Assembly: GCA_002479785.1 (NCBI GenBank)
Contig: DLPD01000020.1
Coordinates: 933 to 9,982, forward strand
Reading direction: 5' to 3'
Origin: Cytophagaceae bacterium UBA7467
GTDB taxonomy: Bacteria > Bacteroidota > Bacteroidia > Cytophagales > Spirosomataceae
Length of the DNA stretch: 9,050 nucleotides
The position numbers and the translations under genes are program-made. The notes beneath the pieces are model-generated. The model did no database searches. It worked only from the letters and a program-made list of their open reading frames with translations, and was not told the origin of the DNA. Positions 5,257 through 9,050 of this stretch are shown in pieces. Each line of letters opens with the position of its first letter. Position 1 is the first letter of the stretch.

Positions 5257-5264
5257 TAAATTTG
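5257..5264 (+). promoter_or_regulatory. -7 box of the mutY promoter
   Basis: TAAATTTG matches TAnnTTTG completely and ends 9 bp before the mutY ATG at 5274. The transcript would therefore begin only a few bases before, or at, the start codon. The in-frame TTG at 5262-5264 is part of this box and is not the start. The -33 region has only TTTC-type sequences (5231-5234, 5237-5240). The identical octamer precedes gldE. Confidence 0.6.
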
Positions 5265-5273
5265 ATTTCATCC

Positions 5274-6329
5274 ATGCAAAAAAGCCCATTACATCCATTT
5301 TCGGCCACAATTATGGCCTGGTACGCGAAACACCAGCGCGAGCTGCCTTGGCGGCAAACCAAGGACCCCTATGCGATATGGCTGTCGGAAATCATCTTGC
5401 AACAGACACGGGTGGCGCAGGGGCTACCCTATTTTGACCGATTAATCACCGCTTTTCCTACTGTTCGCGATTTAGCGGAAGCGCCTGAAGCTTCTCTTTT
5501 ACGATTATGGCAAGGCCTAGGCTATTATTCCCGCGCTCGAAATCTCCAAAAAGCAGCCCAAATGGTCATGCGGGATTTTAAGGGTTCGTTCCCACCAACA
5601 TACGATGAGATCATTTTGCTTCCGGGTGTGGGACCCTACACCGCAGCGGCAATCGCCTCGTTTGCTTTTAATGAAGCCAAAGCCGTGGTGGACGGCAATG
5701 TATACCGGGTTTTGTCTCGTGTATTTGCAATAGAAACGGATATTGCTTCCTCTGCAGCGCGTGGCGTTTTTACCTCCCTGGCGCAGTCTCTGATTCCCAG
5801 CCAGGATCCAGCGACCTTTAATCAGGCGATCATGGAGTTTGGCGCTTTGCAATGCACCCCAGCGCCTGACTGCTCGGATTGTCCCTTGCGGGTCTCTTGT
5901 GAGGCTTTAAGTTTAGGTCGTGTAGCCGAATTACCCTTTAAGTCGAAAAAGACGAAGGTCAAAGAGATAGAAATGAATTACCTGGTCATCGAGCAAAAGG
6001 GTCAAGTATTAGTCCGAGAACGGACGGAAAAGGGTATTTGGAAAGGGTTGTGGGAGTTTTATTTAATCGAAAATTCGACCGAATGGTTGCCTTTTCAGCG
6101 CCGAGCCTTGAAATCCCCTCCCGTTCACCTGTTAAGTCACCGAAAAATCCATTGCGAGGCTTGGCACGTTCAAGTTCCTGATAATTTTACATTGGAAATT
6201 CCGGAGGGATACAGCTGGATGAGCCCCTCAGACTTCGAGAGTAAAGGAAAACCTGTTTTGCTTTTGAACCTAATATCTGATAATTTAGATTGTCCTATTT
6301 TACAAGACATATCGCCCACGTACCTTTAG
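5274..6329 (+). CDS. mutY: Adenine DNA glycosylase MutY
   Basis: MutY removes adenine mispaired with 8-oxoguanine. With the ATG at 5274 the protein is 351 aa, normal for the family. The helix-hairpin-helix LLPGVGPYTAAAI is at 115-127; catalytic residues are E39 (WLSEIILQQTRV) and D140 (VVDGNVYRV). Iron-sulfur cysteines are C194, C200, C203 and C209. The first spacing is C-x5-C instead of the usual C-x6-C, one residue short. The C-terminal Nudix-like domain (about 230-345) reads 8-oxoG and keeps the Ser-His of the recognition loop (LSHRK, S288-H289). The first in-frame TTG (5262) is rejected because it lies in the promoter box. The gene is divergent from HU and 48 bp ahead of ssb, with no terminator between, so mutY and ssb are probably cotranscribed. 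Confidence 0.95.
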   Translation: MQKSPLHPFSATIMAWYAKHQRELPWRQTKDPYAIWLSEIILQQTRVAQGLPYFDRLITAFPTVRDLAEAPEASLLRLWQGLGYYSRARNLQKAAQMVMRDFKGSFPPTYDEIILLPGVGPYTAAAIASFAFNEAKAVVDGNVYRVLSRVFAIETDIASSAARGVFTSLAQSLIPSQDPATFNQAIMEFGALQCTPAPDCSDCPLRVSCEALSLGRVAELPFKSKKTKVKEIEMNYLVIEQKGQVLVRERTEKGIWKGLWEFYLIENSTEWLPFQRRALKSPPVHLLSHRKIHCEAWHVQVPDNFTLEIPEGYSWMSPSDFESKGKPVLLLNLISDNLDCPILQDISPTYL

Positions 6330-6377
6330 GCAATGCAAGGAGCCTTGCTGAGCTAACCCTTTAAACGACAAATCATT

Positions 6378-6833
6378 ATGGCTGGAGTAAACAAAGTTAT
6401 TTTACTAGGAAATTTAGGTGCTGATCCAGAGGTTCGCGCCCTACCTAGTGGTGTAAAAGTGGCAAACATTAACATTGCGACCTCTGAGTCGTATACCGGA
6501 AAGGACGGACAGCGCGTAGACCAAACGGAATGGCACCGCGTAGAGCTATGGGATAACCTAGCGAACATCGCCGAGCAATACTTGAAGAAAGGAAACCAGG
6601 TTTATATCGAGGGGAAAATTCGTTCCGAAGAATGGCAAGATAAAAACGGCGCAACCGTTCGAGGCTATAAAGTGCGGGCGACTTCGATGAATTTAATCGG
6701 GGGCCGTAACGAGGGCTCGGCAGCGTCTGCTCCGGCAGCTGAAAGACCCAAGCCTGAGGCGGTTTTAGCCGGTGCCTCGAAGGCTGATCCATTCCCGCCA
6801 ATGATGGAAGAAGGGGACGATCTGCCGTTTTAA
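6378..6833 (+). CDS. ssb: Single-stranded DNA-binding protein SSB
   Basis: SSB coats single-stranded DNA during replication, repair and recombination and recruits partner proteins through its C-terminal tip. The 151-aa protein has an OB fold at residues 1-108 (NKVILLGNLGADPEVR, WHRVELWDNLANIAEQYLKKG, VYIEGKIRSEEWQDKNG), including W52, W58 and W86. A flexible Ala/Pro-rich linker follows (about 110-138), then the canonical acidic tip EEGDDLPF. Start is ATG at 6378, giving MAGVNKVILLG. There is no Shine-Dalgarno motif, as usual in Bacteroidota. It sits between mutY and gldE, a linkage widely seen in this phylum, and is closed by a strong terminator 7 bp after its stop. Confidence 0.97.
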   Translation: MAGVNKVILLGNLGADPEVRALPSGVKVANINIATSESYTGKDGQRVDQTEWHRVELWDNLANIAEQYLKKGNQVYIEGKIRSEEWQDKNGATVRGYKVRATSMNLIGGRNEGSAASAPAAERPKPEAVLAGASKADPFPPMMEEGDDLPF

Positions 6834-6840
6834 ATTTTTG

Positions 6841-6884
6841 TTACAAAAAAGGGGATATCGCATTTCGTATTCCCTTTTTTGTAA
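6841..6884. terminator. Strong bidirectional terminator hairpin behind ssb
   Basis: A 17-nt arm TTACAAAAAAGGGGATA (6841-6857) pairs with TATTCCCTTTTTTGTAA (6868-6884) around a 10-nt loop. There is one mismatch, which is a G-U pair in the plus-strand transcript. The GGGG/CCC core followed by T6 is the classical intrinsic form, and the A-run on the other side makes it symmetric. It begins 7 bp after the ssb stop. Its last three bases are the first three of the gldE -7 box. Confidence 0.8.
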
Positions 6885-6889
6885 ATTTG
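6882..6889 (+). promoter_or_regulatory. -7 box of the gldE promoter, overlapping the ssb terminator
   Basis: TAAATTTG is a full match to TAnnTTTG and lies 21 bp before the gldE ATG at 6911, predicting a leader of roughly 15 nt. No good TTTG -33 box is seen, only TTTCG at 6863-6867 within the terminator loop. The in-frame TTG at 6887 belongs to this box and is unlikely to be the start. Confidence 0.6.
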
Positions 6890-6910
6890 CATCGATCAGT
6901 TCACCCAAAT

Positions 6911-8260
6911 ATGGACCCAGACCCCTTACCCAATCTGTTATTACTCGCCGTGGAGCCCTCCATTAGTGTGAGTTCAGTTGCGCTTATTTCCTTCGTTTTA
7001 GTGGCTCTATTGTTCCTTTCAGCTGTTTTAGCTGGATCGGAGGTAGCTTTCTTTTCCCTGAACGCAGATCAGCGTATCAGCCTTCGTGAAAGTGAGGTGA
7101 GCAGCGAGAAAAAGGTAAGTCAATTACTAGATAAACCCCAACAATTACTAGCTACTTTGTTGATTTCCATCAACTTTGTCAATATTATTTTCATTACCCT
7201 CGCGAATTATTTAACCTCGATGGTGCTGGGTCAGCAGTCGATGGAGACCTTGCTTGTGACCTTGTTTTTGTTGTTCGGAGTGACGTTTATCATTACGTTT
7301 TTTGGGGAATTGATTCCCAAAGTTTGGGCGCAGCAGAATAACCTCAACTTCGCCCGCTATTCTGCTCCGCTGATTAGCTTTTTAAATTTTGTCTTTTCTC
7401 CGCTTTCTAAGGCCCTTTTAGGCATTTCTGGCTTAATCGAGAAACGCGTCAAGAAGAAATCCTACACGCTGACTTCGCAGGAATTGAATCAGGCGCTGGA
7501 GATAACGACAGATGAGAACACGAGCGATCGAGAGAAAGATATTTTGCGAGGGATTTTGAATTTTGGCAATATCTCCGTGAAGTCTGTGATGCAGGCAAGA
7601 CGGGACATTGTGGCCTTCGATACAAGCATGAATTTCCACGAATTGATGGACCTGATCAATAAGAATGGCTATTCCCGCGTTCCGGTATACAACGAGACCA
7701 TCGACAAAATCGAAGGGATTTTGTACATCAAAGACTTACTGAAACACATCGATCAGGACGAGAAATTCGACTGGTTGCCGCTTTTACATACTCCGTTCTT
7801 CGTGCCAGAAAACAAGAAAATCGACGATTTACTCTACGATTTTCAAGAGAAAAGGGTGCACATGGCCATCATCGTGAATGAATACGGCGAAACGGAAGGA
7901 CTTGTGACCATGGAGGACATCATCGAGGAAATCGTAGGGGAGATCAATGACGAATTTGATGAAGTCGAAGCCGATTACAAGAAAATTGCCGACAATATTT
8001 ACGTGTTCGAGGCCAAGACCTCTTTGAACGATTTCTGCCGTGTGTTTGAGATCGAGGCAGCCTATTTCGAGAAGGCCAAAGGCGAAAGTGAAACCCTAGC
8101 TGGCTTGATTATCGAGCTTTTTGGCCGAATTCCGAGTGCCGGTGAGGAAATCGAATTCGAAGACTTTACGTTCAAGGTGCAATCCGTGGATACGCGCCGC
8201 ATTAAGAAAGTGCGCGTGACACAGCGTATGTCAGCGGATCAAGACGATTCCCAAAACTAA
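6911..8260 (+). CDS. gldE: GldE-type CNNM/CBS/CorC membrane protein
   Basis: From the ATG at 6911 the protein has 449 aa. A CNNM (DUF21) transmembrane domain spans about 20-195, with hydrophobic segments near 20-40, 80-103, 109-131 and 142-162, and motifs GSEVAFFSL (42-50) and GELIPK (132-137). A CBS pair follows (about 215-345: SRVPVY, IIVNEYGETEGLVTMEDIIEEIVGEI), then a CorC_HlyC domain (about 355-440). This is the HlyC/CorC layout of divalent-cation transport proteins. In Flavobacterium johnsoniae, GldE supports gliding and overlaps functionally with GldD. The ssb-gldE linkage favours GldE over another paralogue. gldD is not downstream; a convergent helicase gene follows. A TTG at 6887 would add eight residues but lies inside the promoter box. 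Ion transport itself is family inference. Confidence 0.88.
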   Translation: MDPDPLPNLLLLAVEPSISVSSVALISFVLVALLFLSAVLAGSEVAFFSLNADQRISLRESEVSSEKKVSQLLDKPQQLLATLLISINFVNIIFITLANYLTSMVLGQQSMETLLVTLFLLFGVTFIITFFGELIPKVWAQQNNLNFARYSAPLISFLNFVFSPLSKALLGISGLIEKRVKKKSYTLTSQELNQALEITTDENTSDREKDILRGILNFGNISVKSVMQARRDIVAFDTSMNFHELMDLINKNGYSRVPVYNETIDKIEGILYIKDLLKHIDQDEKFDWLPLLHTPFFVPENKKIDDLLYDFQEKRVHMAIIVNEYGETEGLVTMEDIIEEIVGEINDEFDEVEADYKKIADNIYVFEAKTSLNDFCRVFEIEAAYFEKAKGESETLAGLIIELFGRIPSAGEEIEFEDFTFKVQSVDTRRIKKVRVTQRMSADQDDSQN

Positions 8261-9050
8261 GTAACGATCATTAATTTCGCGAAGCTCAACAAGAGCGTCT
8301 TCTCGCCTACGCCTTTTTCAAAATCAATTACCGCTTTGCGTTCCGCGCCATTGACCTCGATTCGCTTGATGAGGCCGAAACCGAATTTAGCGTGTTCGAC
8401 TTTTTGGCCAGCTGCTAAGGCTAAAGCATCCGTAGCCTGGAAGTTCGCAGAAACCACGTGCTGGTAATTCGTATTCGTCGTTGGTTTTTGAATCAACTGT
8501 GCTGCTGATGGAGCTGGTTTTGCAGTAAAGCCCGTCTTTTGCACCGGACGGAAGCTGGAAACTTCTTTGCGCGCACCAGCGGGTTTCGCCATTTTCACAA
8601 AGTTCGGATCTAATTCATTCAAGAAGCGACTCGGTTCGCAGGCTTTCAAACGGCCAAACTGGTAGCGGGATTCCGCATACGAGATTTGCAATTTCTTTTC
8701 TGCCCGCGTCACGGCCACATAGAACAAACGGCGTTCCTCTTCGAGGTCCTGCTGGGATTGCAACATCATTTGGGAAGGAAATAAATCTTCTTCCAGTCCC
8801 ACTAAAAAAACGCGGTTGAATTCCAGACCCTTCGCCGAGTGAATCGTCATCAAGGTCACCTTATCGCGGTCCGCCGGGTCTTCGTCCGCATCCGCGTTCG
8901 TTAACAAGGAAACGGATTGCAAGAAGGTCGCTAGCGATTTGTCCTCATTCTCGGGATTATCCACGAAGGACTTGATGGCATTCAGTAATTCCTGTAAGTT
9001 TTGGTAGCGCGCAAGGCCTTCTACCGTCTTGTCTTCATATAATTCGCGCA
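8257..9050 (-). CDS. pcrA: UvrD/PcrA-type superfamily 1 DNA helicase, C-terminal part
   Basis: The frame is open to the right edge, so the gene is cut by the window; only the last 263 aa are visible and the true start is outside. A GTG at 8962-8964 is an internal valine, not a start: 28 upstream codons continue the family sequence (RELYEDKTVEGLARYQNLQE). Motif V is VTLMTIHSAKGLEF at about residues 64-77 of the visible part, and motif VI is EEERRLFYVAVTRAEKKL at 103-120. The end, GQKVEHAKFGFGLIKRIE to the stop, is the Tudor-like PcrA/UvrD C-terminal domain that contacts RNA polymerase in other bacteria. Such 3'-5' helicases act in nucleotide excision repair and clear proteins from DNA. Its TAG stop (8257-8259) overlaps the gldE stop in convergent orientation. 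PcrA and UvrD cannot be separated from this part. Confidence 0.93.
   Translation of the reverse strand, partial: RELYEDKTVEGLARYQNLQELLNAIKSFVDNPENEDKSLATFLQSVSLLTNADADEDPADRDKVTLMTIHSAKGLEFNRVFLVGLEEDLFPSQMMLQSQQDLEEERRLFYVAVTRAEKKLQISYAESRYQFGRLKACEPSRFLNELDPNFVKMAKPAGARKEVSSFRPVQKTGFTAKPAPSAAQLIQKPTTNTNYQHVVSANFQATDALALAAGQKVEHAKFGFGLIKRIEVNGAERKAVIDFEKGVGEKTLLLSFAKLMIVT

Noticed and set aside
5262..5264. TTG start for mutY
   Set aside because: It is the end of the TAAATTTG promoter box and would be upstream of the transcript. The ATG at 5274 fits the family.
6335..6348. GCAAGG/CCTTGC inverted repeat between mutY and ssb as a terminator
   Set aside because: The stem is 5-6 bp with a very small loop and no T-run follows. 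Readthrough into ssb is more likely.
6887..6889. TTG start for gldE
   Set aside because: It lies in the second TAAATTTG box next to a terminator. The ATG at 6911 is preferred.
8962..8964. GTG start for a short helicase-like gene of 235 aa
   Set aside because: The frame stays open to the window edge and the upstream codons continue the UvrD/PcrA sequence, so it is an internal valine.

Overview
The window looks like a chromosomal housekeeping segment of a Bacteroidota bacterium, most likely Cytophagales; genus cannot be fixed. Support comes from the linkage HU - mutY - ssb - gldE, a 29-residue COX24/AURKAIP1-type protein, a short RNase G, TAnnTTTG-type promoter boxes (the Bacteroidota -7 element), and A/T-rich start regions without Shine-Dalgarno motifs.

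Positions 1-290 hold the most unusual structure: two arrays of short perfect hairpins in inverted orientation, separated by about 120 bp without a gene. Each unit is a 13-nt hairpin (5-bp stem, 3-nt loop) plus a 6-nt constant linker, giving a 19-nt period. Stem sequences change from unit to unit while all 40 visible base pairs stay Watson-Crick. The right array runs into the 3' end of rsmG and its last linker supplies the rsmG stop codon. The left array continues off the window.

Positions 285-5131 are on the minus strand. In transcription order they are HU, a membrane-anchored TPR protein, a 29-aa basic ribosomal-type protein, a probable terminator, then a tight three-gene unit: rng (RNase G), a secreted TPR protein of unknown role (29-bp overlap with rng) and rsmG (1-bp gap). 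The theme is RNA processing and ribosome maturation: rRNA/mRNA cleavage by RNase G, 16S rRNA methylation by RsmG, and a likely small-subunit protein.

Positions 5257-8260 are on the plus strand: mutY, ssb and gldE, covering repair of 8-oxoG:A mispairs, single-strand DNA binding, and a CNNM/CBS membrane protein associated with gliding. mutY and gldE each have a TAAATTTG box just before the likely ATG. An in-frame TTG inside each box gives a falsely long gene; the ATGs at 5274 and 6911 are preferred. The gldE promoter box overlaps the terminator stem behind ssb. A UvrD/PcrA helicase gene runs in from the right edge on the minus strand and converges on gldE with a 4-bp overlap.

The strongest candidate for something undescribed is the covarying hairpin array at 1-290. 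The rest is mostly conserved housekeeping sequence with smaller oddities.
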